DNA from: Streptomyces aureocirculatus
Lineage (GTDB): Bacteria > Actinomycetota > Actinomycetes > Streptomycetales > Streptomycetaceae
DNA length: 45,188 bases
Reading direction: 5' to 3'
Assembly (NCBI RefSeq): GCF_000720475.1
Contig: NZ_JOAP01000057.1
Coordinates: forward strand, 1 to 45,188
Shown: positions 32,863-42,062 of the stretch, piece by piece
Position numbering within the stretch: the stretch's first letter is position 1
How the letters are laid out: every line of letters starts with the position of its first letter
The notes under the pieces: generated by a model
What the model saw: only the letters and a program-made list of their open reading frames with translations
Databases searched by the model: none
Told to the model about the DNA's origin: nothing
Translations under genes and position numbers: made by a program

Positions 32863-34251
32863 CTACTGCGCCCCCGCGAGGTCGAGGGAGGCCGCGACCC
32901 GTGCGGCAACACTCTCGGCGTACATGACGTCCGCCCGCTCGAACTGCGGCCGAGCGGCCCCCCGCAGAAAGGTCACCACCCCCAAGGTCCGCCCCCGGCT
33001 GCGCAGCACCGCGCACAGGGCGTGCACCGTGGACTCCGGCCACTGCCGGGCGGCAGCCCACTCACGGGCCCGCTCGGGGGTGGCGAGGCCGGCCCCGGCC
33101 CGCACGGTCCCCACCCGCTCCACGCACTGCGGCGCCGGGTGGCCTTCCGGATAGCGCACGGGCAGCCGGGACTTGCCCCCGGGCACGCGCGGCCCCGGCG
33201 CCCCGGCCGGGGACGCGACGGTACGCACGAGCCGCAGCTCGGGCTCCTCGCCCGCGACCACGTCGATCAGGGCGTGGTCGGCGAACCCGGCGAGGGCGAA
33301 GTCGAGCTGGACGGTGACAGCCTCCATCGGGTTCTCGCACTCGGCGGCGGCCCGGGCGGCCCGGTGCAACTGCTGCGACCTGAAGCGCAGTTGCGCCGCC
33401 TCCTGCTCGGTCTGCTTGGCCTCGGTGACGTCCAGGAAGAGCCAGCCCACGCCGAGCGGCACGGGCTCCTCGGCGAGCGGCGAACCGAGCCGCAGGAAGC
33501 CGCTGCGCCAGCACCGCCGCTCCGGCTCACCGCCGTCCCCGCTGTCTCCGCCGCCCCCGCCGTCCCCGCGCACGGCCACCCACATCTCGGCCGGGGCGGG
33601 CGGCGCCCCCTCGGCGAGCACATGCGTGAGCGCGCTCTCCAGCTCCTCGACGCCCTGCGCGAGCACCTCGCCGAGCGGCCGCCCGAGCAGCGCCGTGCGG
33701 CTCGCGCGCAGGGCGCGGGCGGCGTGTTCGTTCACCACGGCGGGCCGCAGGTCGGCGTCGACGAGGACGACCCCCCAGGAGGCGTTGTCGAAGAGGGCCT
33801 CGCTCAGCGCGATCGACCGCTCCAGGTCGATCTGGGTGTGCACCTCGCTGAAGGCGCAGTACACCCCGCTCGGCTTGCCGTCACCGCCGCGCACGGGAGC
33901 GGACTGGGTCCGCACGAGCACCCGCCCGCCGTCCCTGGTGAGCAGCGCGAACTCGTCGACCCGCCGCCCCGACGCGTGCATGGCGGAAAGGAGGCGCCCC
34001 TCGACCTCCGTCGCGTCGGCGGTGCGCACCGCCCAGCCCGCGAACCCGCGCCGCCCGACCGCCTCGTCGGCCCTCCAGCCGAGGATGCGCTCGGCCTCGC
34101 GGTTCCAGTGCGTCACGACGCCGTCGGCGTCGAACGCGCACAGCGCCGCGTCCATCCCGTCGAGGAGCGCCGCGAGCAGCTCGGCCCCGCCGGGCCGCGG
34201 TTCCTCTGGACCTAGTTCGTCGGTGGTTCCGCTCTGTCGGGAAGCACTCAC
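32863..34251 (-). CDS. PAS/GAF-domain sensory protein
   Basis: A 462-residue cytosolic sensor without kinase or phosphatase domain. A PAS domain at about 25-130 has LLDGMDAALCAFDADGVVTH, WNREAERILGWRADEAVGR and EFALLTRDGGRVLVRTQSAP. A second PAS (about 135-270) shows ALFDNASWGVVLVDADLRPA and an acidic GGGGGDSGDGG insertion. The C-terminal third resembles GAF (FALAGFADHALIDVVAGE, WPESTVHALCAVLRSRGRT, LGVVTFLRGAARPQFERAD). Such PAS-GAF proteins in Streptomyces are often the sensor half of SpoIIE-type phosphatases; here the output domain is absent. GTG 34251 follows a G-rich ribosome binding site; a GTG at 34281 is an alternative. Confidence 0.82.
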   Translation of the reverse strand: MSASRQSGTTDELGPEEPRPGGAELLAALLDGMDAALCAFDADGVVTHWNREAERILGWRADEAVGRRGFAGWAVRTADATEVEGRLLSAMHASGRRVDEFALLTRDGGRVLVRTQSAPVRGGDGKPSGVYCAFSEVHTQIDLERSIALSEALFDNASWGVVLVDADLRPAVVNEHAARALRASRTALLGRPLGEVLAQGVEELESALTHVLAEGAPPAPAEMWVAVRGDGGGGGDSGDGGEPERRCWRSGFLRLGSPLAEEPVPLGVGWLFLDVTEAKQTEQEAAQLRFRSQQLHRAARAAAECENPMEAVTVQLDFALAGFADHALIDVVAGEEPELRLVRTVASPAGAPGPRVPGGKSRLPVRYPEGHPAPQCVERVGTVRAGAGLATPERAREWAAARQWPESTVHALCAVLRSRGRTLGVVTFLRGAARPQFERADVMYAESVAARVAASLDLAGAQ

Positions 34252-34390
34252 CCTGACCCCCCTGCAGGCCGTGTACTGCACGTCAGATCATTCAACTTGA
34301 ACGTGACCCAGCACACAGGAAGTTCCCGGAAGTTGAAGCAATTCGTTGTCGGTCCCGTCGTTCCCGCGTTCCCGCGTTCCCGAAAATCAG

Positions 34391-34419
34391 TTGAACGGCC
34401 GCCATGGGCTTCCTAGGGT
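34391..34419 (+). promoter_or_regulatory. Sigma-70-type promoter before a candidate tiny gene
   Basis: TTGAAC (34391-34396), a 17-bp spacer and TAGGGT (34414-34419) form a good vegetative promoter in Streptomyces terms, pointing right into a stretch with a strong ribosome binding site. Confidence 0.55.
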
Positions 34420-34452
34420 GAGTGTCACTTCAGAGAGGAGGTGGTTCGGCAG

Positions 34453-34491
34453 ATGTATGGAGACCGGACGGAAGAGGTGACTGCGGGCTAG
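34453..34491 (+). CDS. Candidate 12-codon peptide gene (MYGDRTEEVTAG)
   Basis: ATG 34453 follows AGGAGGT (34436-34442, spacing 10) and a promoter-like element. The frame codes 12 residues, MYGDRTEEVTAG, and stops in the loop of a GCGGGC/GCCCGC hairpin (34483-34488 with 34494-34499). It may be a leader peptide, a small protein or part of a small RNA. It is independent of the neighbouring genes, both of which read the other way. Support is only from signals, not homology. Confidence 0.35.
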   Translation: MYGDRTEEVTAG

Positions 34492-34572
34492 CGGCCCGCC
34501 ACCACGCTCAGTGCGGTGCCGGACCAGCGCGTGTGACAGGCGCGCAGCCGGCCGTAATCTCAGGCAGTCACC

Positions 34573-34645
34573 CGACCCGCGAGCCGCCGGTACGTCCGGC
34601 CGGCTTCCCCCGCCGCACGGCGGAGGAACCACGGCTCGCGGGTCG
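34573..34645. terminator. Large structured hairpin (three-way junction) between convergent transcripts
   Basis: A perfect 13-bp helix (34573-34585 with 34633-34645) encloses two smaller stems: CCGG-TACGT-CCGG (about 34588-34600) and CCGCC-GCAC-GGCGG (about 34610-34623). It lies 34 bp past the ABC permease stop on the minus strand and after the small plus-strand transcript, so it may end both. Confidence 0.65.
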
Positions 34646-34678
34646 CTGCGTTTCCCCGCGCCCGCCTGCTGCCTGCTG

Positions 34679-36313
34679 TCAGCCCTTGCTGACCGCGGTG
34701 AGGATCTCCGGCAGCCGCCCCGCCACCCGGGGAGCGGCGACACGCAGCCCCGCCCAGGTGACCGCGGCGCCGTAGACCGTCCCGACGGGCAGCAGCAGCC
34801 ACGTCCAGGAGGTGTGGCCCGCGGTGTGCAGCCAGATCGTGAGGGTGAGGACCGGGGCGCACAGCACGGCGGCGGCGAGCATGCCGCCGAGGATGGAGAT
34901 CCAGGCGAGGCCCACCTGGCCGGGGGCGACGTTCTTGTAGCCCTGCTGCGGGATGGAGTACGGATAGCGGGCCGACGACCAGGCGCCGGTGGCCAGCATG
35001 GCGCCGAGGATCGCGAAGGACAGGCCGAGGGTCTCGGGCAGCGCGCGCCACTCGCCGAGCAGGGCCGTGGTCAGGACGGTGACGAGGGCCGCGTACGGCA
35101 GCGTGACCACGAGCAGGGCGAGCGCGCGGGAGCGCAGCTCCTCGTACGCGTCACGGGTGGCGGAGATCGTCATGGCGACCATCCAGAACGCCGACGTGTC
35201 CTGCCCGAACTGGTTGTACATCTGGATGCCGAGCATCCCCGCGGCGAAGCACGCGAAGTACACCGAACCGGTGTCCTGGAGGGCGTTGAACACGGGCACG
35301 ATCAAACCGATGGCCAGGGATGTCACCCAGGCCGCCTTGGTCTTCGGGTCGCGCCACATGTAGCGCAGCGTGCGCTCCATGACGGGCCCGGTGCGCCCTG
35401 CGGGGAGCCGGGCGAAGAGGCCGCCGCCGCGTCCCTTGCGGTCCGGTTCCGCCGCCGTGAGGGTCGAGCCGTCGGGCGCCGTCATGAGTCGGGTCAGGCT
35501 GCGCTGCCAGCAGCGCAGGAGCAGCAGCAGGGCGGCGACGGACAGGGCGAGCTGGGCCGCCGCGGTGGCGTAGCGGGCCTCGCCGGTCGCGTGCACCGCG
35601 GACAGCGCCGACGACGGCGGGAGCCAGCCGAGGACGTCCGCGGCCGGATCCAGCTCGCCAAGGCCCTGGTCCGAGGAACCGATCCGCTGCGCCCCGAAGT
35701 TCACCAGTTGCGCGCCGACCGCGATGACGAGCCCGCTGAGCACGGCGAGGTCCCGGCCTCTGCGGCTGGTGAGCAGGCGGATGTTGGCGGCGGCGACGGC
35801 CCGCGCGAGCGCGACGCAGACGAGCAGTGTCAGCGGCACGGCCACGACACCCACCGCGACCGCCGCCCCGCCCCGCGCCACCGCGATCACCGCGCCGAGG
35901 GCCAGACAGAGCGTGAAGAGCGGCCCGATGCCGACCAGGGATGCGACGAGGAGGGCGCGTACGAGGGGCCGGGGCCGCAGCGGCAGCATCACCAGACGAG
36001 TGGGGTCGAGCGTCTCGTCGCCGCTGGGGAAGAACAGCGGCATGACGGCCCAGCCGAGCGCGAGCACCGCGACGAGGATGACCGACACCGTCGCGGCGTG
36101 CTCGTCGCCGCGCAGCAGGATCAGGCCGAGCAACTGGAGCGCGGCGAAAAGCAGCGTCATGACGGCGGACGCCACATAGGCGGCGCGGCGGCCCGACGAC
36201 TGGCGCAGGCCGTTTCGCAGGAGGGACAGCTTCAGACGTACGAAGACGGGGGTCAGGCCGGGCGCCACGGCCGGGGCCGCGGGCGTGGCGGGTGCCGCGG
36301 TCGGGGCCGTCAC
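34679..36313 (-). CDS. ABC transporter permease, large actinobacterial type
   Basis: A 544-residue membrane protein with about 12-14 hydrophobic segments in two halves. The N-terminal half begins PVFVRLKLSLLRNGLRQSSG and AYVASAVMTLLFAALQLLGL; a central cytosolic stretch has GPVMERTLRYMWRDPKTKAA; later YFACFAAGMLGIQMYNQFGQ and YKNVAPGQVGLAWISILGGM appear. The layout (one long permease plus one ATPase) is that of putative ABC-2 exporters common in Streptomyces. GTG 36313 overlaps the ATPase stop (GTGA). Its first residues are Ala/Pro-rich. Substrate unknown. Confidence 0.88.
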   Translation of the reverse strand: MTAPTAAPATPAAPAVAPGLTPVFVRLKLSLLRNGLRQSSGRRAAYVASAVMTLLFAALQLLGLILLRGDEHAATVSVILVAVLALGWAVMPLFFPSGDETLDPTRLVMLPLRPRPLVRALLVASLVGIGPLFTLCLALGAVIAVARGGAAVAVGVVAVPLTLLVCVALARAVAAANIRLLTSRRGRDLAVLSGLVIAVGAQLVNFGAQRIGSSDQGLGELDPAADVLGWLPPSSALSAVHATGEARYATAAAQLALSVAALLLLLRCWQRSLTRLMTAPDGSTLTAAEPDRKGRGGGLFARLPAGRTGPVMERTLRYMWRDPKTKAAWVTSLAIGLIVPVFNALQDTGSVYFACFAAGMLGIQMYNQFGQDTSAFWMVAMTISATRDAYEELRSRALALLVVTLPYAALVTVLTTALLGEWRALPETLGLSFAILGAMLATGAWSSARYPYSIPQQGYKNVAPGQVGLAWISILGGMLAAAVLCAPVLTLTIWLHTAGHTSWTWLLLPVGTVYGAAVTWAGLRVAAPRVAGRLPEILTAVSKG

Positions 36314-37086
36314 CGGGTGCTCCCGCCGCCGAGCCAGTCCAGGTCCGTGCCGGTGTCGCGCCCGTGCGCGCCGACGAGTTCGAGGAACGCCTCCTGGAGC
36401 GTGGCCGCGTCGCCGCGGACCTCGGCGAGGGGGCCCTGGGCGCGGATGCGGCCCGCCGCGATGACGGCGACCCAGTCGCACAGGGACTCCACCAGCTCCA
36501 TGACGTGGCTGGAGAAGACCACCGTCGCCCCGGAGGCCGTGAAGCGTTCGAGGACGCCGCGGATCGTGTGCGCCGACACCGGGTCGACGCCTTCGAACGG
36601 TTCGTCGAGGAAGAGCACTTCGGGGTTGTGCAGGAGCGCTGCCGCGAGGCCGATCTTCTTACGCATGCCGGTGGAGTAGTCGACGACCAGTTTGTGCTGG
36701 GCGCCCGCGAGGTCGAGTACGTCAAGGAGCTGCGTGGCGCGTTTGTCGACCTCCGTGCCGGGTAGGCCCCGCAACCTGCCCGTGTACGCGAGGAGTTCCC
36801 GGCCCGAGAGCCGGTCGAACAGGCGCAGGCCCTCGGGGAGCACGCCGATGCGGGCCTTGACCTCGGCCGGGTCCTTCCAGACGTCGTGGCCGACGACCTC
36901 GACGGTGCCCTGGTCGGGGCGGAGCAGGCCGGTGACCATGGAGAGGGTGGTGGTCTTGCCCGCGCCGTTGGGGCCCACCAGGCCGATGAACTTGCCTGCG
37001 GGGAGGGTGAGGTCGATGCCTGCCACAGCGAGTTGTTGGCCGAAGGCCTTCCACAGGTTGTGTACGTGTACTGCTGGCTCGGTCAC
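36310..37086 (-). CDS. ABC transporter ATP-binding protein
   Basis: A 258-residue ATPase partner of the downstream permease. Walker [17 protein letters not shown] is at residues 36-51, the D-loop/Q-loop region IGVLPEGLRLFDRLSG, the signature YSTGMRKKIGLAAALL (Gly-Gly reduced to Thr-Gly, common in this subgroup), Walker B VLFLDEPFEGVDP and the switch His in VVFSSHVMELVESL. GTG 37086 is the start. It leads a two-gene operon. Upstream is a 147-bp gap to the primase-like gene with a T-rich stretch (37095-37101). Confidence 0.93.
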   Translation of the reverse strand: MTEPAVHVHNLWKAFGQQLAVAGIDLTLPAGKFIGLVGPNGAGKTTTLSMVTGLLRPDQGTVEVVGHDVWKDPAEVKARIGVLPEGLRLFDRLSGRELLAYTGRLRGLPGTEVDKRATQLLDVLDLAGAQHKLVVDYSTGMRKKIGLAAALLHNPEVLFLDEPFEGVDPVSAHTIRGVLERFTASGATVVFSSHVMELVESLCDWVAVIAAGRIRAQGPLAEVRGDAATLQEAFLELVGAHGRDTGTDLDWLGGGSTR

Positions 37087-37233
37087 CGCTGCCCCTTTTT
37101 TGTTGCCGTAGGCCTTGTGTCAACCCTACGTGGGGGCTGTGACCGTGGCGTTTACGGTGACCGTCGGCCGGGGGCTGTGCCCACCGCGGGTGCTGCACAG
37201 GAGAGAGAAGGGTGGGTGGGCGGGGAGGGGGAG

Positions 37234-37896
37234 TTACTTGCGGCGGGTTTCCCTGCCGCAGGCGTAGGACAGGGGGGAGATGACTTCTTCCGCGTCGGGG
37301 AGCCAGCGGTTGGCGGGGGTGGGGCGGCAGGCCCACTGGACGGCGCCGGACGCGCCGAAACGGGTCGGGGGCGCGGCGACGTAACTGCCCTCACCGAGGG
37401 TGACGAGGTCGAGCGCGGCGGGCGGCCAGCCCAGGGCGCGGATCAGATCGGGGACCTTCGCCGCGGCACCGGGCAGCACGAAGAACTGCATGCGCCGGTC
37501 GGGCGTGCACGTCACGGGCCCGAGCGTCAGCTCCATGCGCTCCATGCGGGCGAGGGCGAGGAACCCGGCGGTCTCGGGGACGTCGATCGCATCGAACGTA
37601 CGCCCGGTGGGAAGCAGGATGGAGGCGTTCGGCTGCTTCGCCCACATGCGCCGGGCGACCGTCGCACTGCCGGTGGCCTGCGTGGGCCAGTCGTCGCGCA
37701 CCGGGTGTGCGCCGGGCGCGGGGCACGCGGCCTCACCGCACGAGCAGCGCCACGTTCCCTCGACGGAATCGAGCCAGGCGCCGGGGAAGACATCCCAGTG
37801 CCGCTCCTCCGCGTACCGTACGGCCGTGTCGGGCAGGGCCTCTCCGCGCTGCTTCGGGATCTGCGCGGCTGACGTCACTCCGATGGTCTCTTCCAC
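37234..37896 (-). CDS. Short bifunctional DNA primase/polymerase-like protein
   Basis: A 220-residue protein of the actinobacterial 'bifunctional DNA primase/polymerase N-terminal' group. It has AVRYAEERHWDVFPGAWLDS, the Cys/His cluster WRCSCGEAACPAPGAHP (zinc-like), DDWPTQATGSATVARRMWAK, PNASILLPTGRTFDAIDVPE and a late ALDLVTLGEGSYVAAPPTRF. The length covers only the prim-pol-like domain with no helicase, so a replication role is unproven. In many Streptomyces it is a chromosomal neighbour of an HTH-TPR regulator, as here, transcribed divergently from it. Confidence 0.82.
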   Translation of the reverse strand: MEETIGVTSAAQIPKQRGEALPDTAVRYAEERHWDVFPGAWLDSVEGTWRCSCGEAACPAPGAHPVRDDWPTQATGSATVARRMWAKQPNASILLPTGRTFDAIDVPETAGFLALARMERMELTLGPVTCTPDRRMQFFVLPGAAAKVPDLIRALGWPPAALDLVTLGEGSYVAAPPTRFGASGAVQWACRPTPANRWLPDAEEVISPLSYACGRETRRK

Positions 37897-38283
37897 GGAG
37901 GTCTCAACTGCGCGCGTCAGCAGGGGTTACGGGCTGTCATGTGCGCGGGGGAGGAGCATCGTTCCCCCTGCGGGGCGCATGGGTGCACAGGTGGGGGCGC
38001 GCATGGGCAAGGGGCGTCCGGTGCGGGTAGCCAGGTCAGGGACAGTCGGAGTTCACCCAACTTCACCCGGCTCGCTGACTTGCGCCGCGTTCTGCCGCAT
38101 GAGTCCAAGAAACATGGTATTTCAGCGGCTTGCTGCGTATCTGTGGTGTTTGTGGTGCATCTTCCGGTTGTTCCCAGGGCATTGATCATCTGGGCGATGC
38201 GGGCAAACCGGCCCGGACCGTTCCTCATTCGACACGACATCCGAAGTTCCAGATGGTCCACGGTGCACATCAGGGGGTACGCC
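37897..38283. other. 387-bp divergent regulatory region; no gene seen
   Basis: This gap separates the primase-like gene from the HTH-TPR regulator. It has lower G+C toward the right (38080-38180, CTGCGTATCTGTGGTGTTTG), which usually marks promoters. A small stem GGGGGA/TCCCCC (37947-37952 with 37963-37968) is visible. No convincing small frame with a ribosome binding site was found. Confidence 0.5.
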
Positions 38284-39672
38284 ATGGCCGCCAGGCCTCT
38301 CGTCGCACGGCAGCCCAACGAACGGCTGCAGGCGCTCATTCAGGAAGCCGGCTGTTCCAACGCCGGCCTGGCCCGTCGCGTGAACATGTGCGGCGCGGAG
38401 CACGGTCTCGATCTTCGTTACGACAAGACGTCGGTGGCTCGCTGGCTGCGCGGCCAGCAGCCGCGCGGGCGCGCGCCGGGCATCATCGCCGAGGCGCTCG
38501 GCCGCAAGCTGGGGCGCACGGTCACGATCGACGAGATCGGCATGGCGAACGGCAAGAACCTCGCCTCCGGCGTGGGACTGCAGTTCTCGCCCACCGTTCT
38601 CGGCGCCATCGAGCAGGTCTGTGAGCTGTGGCGCAGCGACGTGGGCAGGCGGGACTTCCTGTCCGGCTCGTCCGTCGCCGCCTCCGCCCTGGTGGAGCCG
38701 AGCAGGGACTGGCTCATCTCCTCGCCGGACGCCCAGGTCGGCCGGACGGCGGGGCCACGCGTCGGGCTCTCGGACGTGGCCGCCGTCAAGGCGATGACGG
38801 AGGCCCTCACCCAACTCGACCACCAGTACGGCAGCGGGCATGTGCGCCCCGTCGTCGTGCACTATCTGAACTCCGTGGTGTCCGGTCTGCTCGCGGGCTC
38901 GTACCGGGAGTCGGTGGGCCGCGAACTGTTCGCCGCCGTGGCCCGGTTGACGGAACTCGCCGGGTACATGGCCGTGGACACCGGCCAGCCGGGCCTCGCC
39001 CAGCGCTACTACATCCAGGCCCTTCGCCTGGCCCAGGCGGCGGGCGACCGGGCGTACGGCGGCTATGTCCTCGCGGCGTCGATGAGCCATCTCGCCGCGC
39101 AGTTGGGCAACCCCCGGGAGATCTCGCAGTTGGCACGGGCGGCGCAGGAGGGGGCGCGGGGGCGCGTCACCCCGCGCGCGGAGTCCATGTTCTACGCCGC
39201 GGAGGCGCGGGGCCACGCGCTGCTCGGTGACGCCCGGTCCACGCAGGCCGTCGCGGGCCGCGCGGTCGAGGCGATGGAGCGGACCACGGGCGAGGAGGGC
39301 TCGGGCGACGACCCGGTGTGGATCCGCCACTTCGACCAGGCGTATCTGGCCGACGAGCTGGCGCACTGCCACCGCGACTTGGGCCAGGCGGACGCCGCCG
39401 CCCGGCGCGCGGAGGAGTCCCTCGCCGGGCATCCCCCGACACGGGCACGGCGGCGCGCCATCGGTCTGGTCCTCCTCGCCACCGCCCAGGTCCAGCGGCG
39501 CGAGGTCGAACAGGCCTGCCACACCGGTACGAAGGCCGTCGAACTCCTCGGCACCCTGCGGTCCAACCGCGGCGCCGAGTACCTGGACGACTTCCAGCAG
39601 CGGCTCGAACCGTTCCGGGAGGAGCCGGTGGTACGCGAGTTCGGGGCCAGGCTCGACCTTCAGGCGGCGTGA
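38284..39672 (+). CDS. HTH-TPR regulator, NsdA/NsdB-like
   Basis: A 462-residue regulator. The N-terminal 12-85 is an unusual HTH domain (PNERLQALIQEAGCSNAGLA, RRVNMCGAEHGLDLRYDKTS, VARWLRGQQPRGRAPGII). After WRSDVGRRDFLSGSSVAAS comes a TPR array (YLNSVVSGLLAGSYRESVG, LAQRYYIQALRLAQAAGDRA, HCHRDLGQADAAARRAEESL). The layout matches my recollection of NsdA, a negative regulator of sporulation and antibiotic synthesis in S. coelicolor; orthology versus paralogy is not decided. ATG 38284 has AGGGGGT upstream. A strong terminator follows at 39691. Confidence 0.8.
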   Translation: MAARPLVARQPNERLQALIQEAGCSNAGLARRVNMCGAEHGLDLRYDKTSVARWLRGQQPRGRAPGIIAEALGRKLGRTVTIDEIGMANGKNLASGVGLQFSPTVLGAIEQVCELWRSDVGRRDFLSGSSVAASALVEPSRDWLISSPDAQVGRTAGPRVGLSDVAAVKAMTEALTQLDHQYGSGHVRPVVVHYLNSVVSGLLAGSYRESVGRELFAAVARLTELAGYMAVDTGQPGLAQRYYIQALRLAQAAGDRAYGGYVLAASMSHLAAQLGNPREISQLARAAQEGARGRVTPRAESMFYAAEARGHALLGDARSTQAVAGRAVEAMERTTGEEGSGDDPVWIRHFDQAYLADELAHCHRDLGQADAAARRAEESLAGHPPTRARRRAIGLVLLATAQVQRREVEQACHTGTKAVELLGTLRSNRGAEYLDDFQQRLEPFREEPVVREFGARLDLQAA

Positions 39673-39690
39673 CGGCCGCCACGGCGACGG

Positions 39691-39717
39691 ACGGGGGCGG
39701 TCTTCGGCCGCCCCCGT
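39691..39717 (+). terminator. Hairpin terminator after the HTH-TPR regulator
   Basis: ACGGGGGCGG (39691-39700) pairs perfectly with CCGCCCCCGT (39708-39717) around a 7-base loop, 19 bp after the stop. Confidence 0.88.
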
Positions 39718-39966
39718 TCCCTTCGGCTCCCTTCCGACCCCACTTTTGGCTCGCCTCCGGTTCCCCCTCGTTCATTTTCGGCCAGGGCCCCTCGTCCCCT
39801 TCAACCCTCGAACCCCTCAACAGCGTCTCCCCCACGACTTCTGTTACTCGCGTGCTGTCCGTGACAGGAGCGGCGTGCGGCGGGCTCTGAGCTGCGTGGC
39901 AGAGCGCCGCGGGGACCCGGTAGCGTGAGCCGACGTTCCGAAGGTCCCCCATTCGTAGGAGTCCCG

Positions 39967-42012
39967 GTGACGCAGCAGAGCGGGCAAGGCGCTGCTTCCT
40001 CCGAGCCGCAGCAACCCTCGGCGCGACACGCGTACGAGGGCATCGTGCTGCCCGCGGACGGCAGTGCGCCCCTGATGCCGGGCACCACCGGCGACCACGC
40101 CGCCCCACCCGTCGGCAGCCCCTGGGGCGACCCATGGGGGCCCGCCCCCTCGACACCGCCGCCACCGGCACCGGACGCAGGCGCGGGCGAGGCGTGGGGC
40201 GCCCCCCACCAGGACCTCGCGGAACCCTCTGTTCCGCCGGGGACCGGAATGCCGCTGCCTCCCGAGGGCACACCGCCGCCGACACGGGCGCCACTGCCGC
40301 CCGAGGGGGCGGGCCAGGGGTACGCCCCGACGCCGGGACAGATACCCGGCCAGGGCCAGGACCCCCTGTCCGCGCCGGGGCCGATACCCGCGGAAGGCGG
40401 CGCCTACCCGCCGGGGCCCCCGCACCCCCACCCCCAGCCCCAGCCCCAGGGCGGGTACGGGGATCAGGGGCATCCGCCGCAGCAGATGCACCAGCCGTAC
40501 CAGCCGTACCAGCCGCAGGCCTATCAGCAGCCGCAGGCCCAGCAGCAGCCGCAGGCCCAGCACGAGCACCAGCAGCAGCCGCAGGCCCAGCAGCCGCACC
40601 CCCAGCACCAGCAGCCGCACCCCCAGCACCAGCAGCCGTCGTACCAGCCCCAGAGCCAGCCCCAGCCCCAGCCCCAGCCCCAGAGCCAGCCCCAGCCTCA
40701 GAGCCAGCCGCTGCCGCCCGCCGCCCCGAGCATGCCGCTGCCGCCCGTCGACCAGGGCGCCCCGCACGGCGGTCACTTCCCGTCGGCGGGACAGTACGAC
40801 GCCGCGTACGGGAACCCCGGCTCCGGGCAGCACGCGGGCCCCGCGCACACCGCGTACCAGGGCGGGCGGCCCGACGCCGGGGCCGCCCGCCCCATGGGAA
40901 GCGGAGGCGGTAGGCACGCCGCGGCCGCGCCGATGCCCGCCGGGCCCGACGCCGAGGCCACCCAGTTCATCGCGCCGGTCGCCGACGGGGCGCCGGGCGC
41001 GCTGCCGCCCGAGCGGCCCGCCGACGGCGCCACCCAGTTCCTCGGCCGTGCCGAGGACGTGCTTCCGGGCGGCGCCGCGCACGGGGTCCCGGACGACAAC
41101 GCGCCCACCCAGTTCATCGCGCCCGTCACGGACGGCGGCGCCCCCGCGGGTCCTGCCGCCGCCGCGTCACCCTCCGCCGGGTACGGCGTGCGCCCCGGGG
41201 CGCCCGGTGACCGGCAGCCGCCCGCCGAGTTCGACAGCCTCTTCCGCCGGGAGCCGGAGCCCGAGGGACCCGCGTCCACCCAGCAGATGCCCCGGATCCA
41301 GGTGCCGGGCCCCGGCGCCGTGCCCGAGCCGATGCCGATGCCGGAGCCCGACGCCGGGGGGAAGCGGCACGGGCGCGGCGGCTCCAAGATGCCGTTGCTC
41401 GCGGCCGTCGGCGTGGGCATCGCCGTGCTCGGTGTGGGCGCGGGCGCGCTGCTCAGTGGTGGCGGCGGGGGCGACGGCGAGGAGGCCAAGGACGACAGCC
41501 GGCCGCTGGCCTCGACCGCCTCGCCCGAGAGCGACAAGCCCTCGCCGACCGCGGACCCGGCCAAGAAGCAGGCCGTCGCCCTGGACAAGCTGCTCGCGGA
41601 CAGCAACAACAGCCGCGAGACCGTGATCGGCGCCGTACGCGACGTGGGCAACTGCAAGAACCTCAAGCAGGCGGCCACCGACCTGCGGGCCGCGGCCAGG
41701 CAGCGCGACGGCCTCGTCGGCCGTCTGTCAGGACTGTCCGTCGACGAGCTGCCCGCGAACTCCCGCCTGACCGCGGCGCTCAACAAGGCGTGGAAGGCGT
41801 CCGCGTCGGCGGACAACCACTACGCCGCGTGGGCCGACCAGGTCGCCCGCAAGAAGGGCTGCCGCAAGGGCCACGCCCGCCAGACCAGCCACTCGGCCGC
41901 GGGCAACCGCGCGAGCGGCGAGGCCACCCAGGCCAAGCAGCAGGCCGCGACCCTGTGGAACGCGATCGCCCAGAAGCACGGCCTGACGAAGCGGGACAAG
42001 GCGCAGCTCTAG
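39967..42012 (+). CDS. Large Pro/Gln-rich single-pass membrane protein with TQF motifs
   Basis: A 681-residue protein of unknown function. The first 470 residues are cytosolic, disordered and rich in Pro, Gln, Gly and Ala; 40430-40720 codes an irregular PQ repeat. Three copies of (A/P)-T-Q-F-(I/L) occur at codons near 40960, 41030 and 41107 (ATQFIAPV, ATQFLGRA, PTQFIAPV), plus STQQMP; T-Q-F motifs resemble Ser/Thr kinase and FHA target sequences. One membrane segment (about 475-497, MPLLAAVGVGIAVLGVGAGA) is followed by an outside domain of about 180 residues with two Cys (NCKNLKQ, KKGCRKG). GTG 39967 has AGGAG five bases upstream; GTG 39925 is an alternative. Confidence 0.8.
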   Translation: MTQQSGQGAASSEPQQPSARHAYEGIVLPADGSAPLMPGTTGDHAAPPVGSPWGDPWGPAPSTPPPPAPDAGAGEAWGAPHQDLAEPSVPPGTGMPLPPEGTPPPTRAPLPPEGAGQGYAPTPGQIPGQGQDPLSAPGPIPAEGGAYPPGPPHPHPQPQPQGGYGDQGHPPQQMHQPYQPYQPQAYQQPQAQQQPQAQHEHQQQPQAQQPHPQHQQPHPQHQQPSYQPQSQPQPQPQPQSQPQPQSQPLPPAAPSMPLPPVDQGAPHGGHFPSAGQYDAAYGNPGSGQHAGPAHTAYQGGRPDAGAARPMGSGGGRHAAAAPMPAGPDAEATQFIAPVADGAPGALPPERPADGATQFLGRAEDVLPGGAAHGVPDDNAPTQFIAPVTDGGAPAGPAAAASPSAGYGVRPGAPGDRQPPAEFDSLFRREPEPEGPASTQQMPRIQVPGPGAVPEPMPMPEPDAGGKRHGRGGSKMPLLAAVGVGIAVLGVGAGALLSGGGGGDGEEAKDDSRPLASTASPESDKPSPTADPAKKQAVALDKLLADSNNSRETVIGAVRDVGNCKNLKQAATDLRAAARQRDGLVGRLSGLSVDELPANSRLTAALNKAWKASASADNHYAAWADQVARKKGCRKGHARQTSHSAAGNRASGEATQAKQQAATLWNAIAQKHGLTKRDKAQL

Positions 42013-42062
42013 GGACGGGGACGTGACCTACGGCCGCGGTCCTCGCGGCGGGCCGATTCCGG

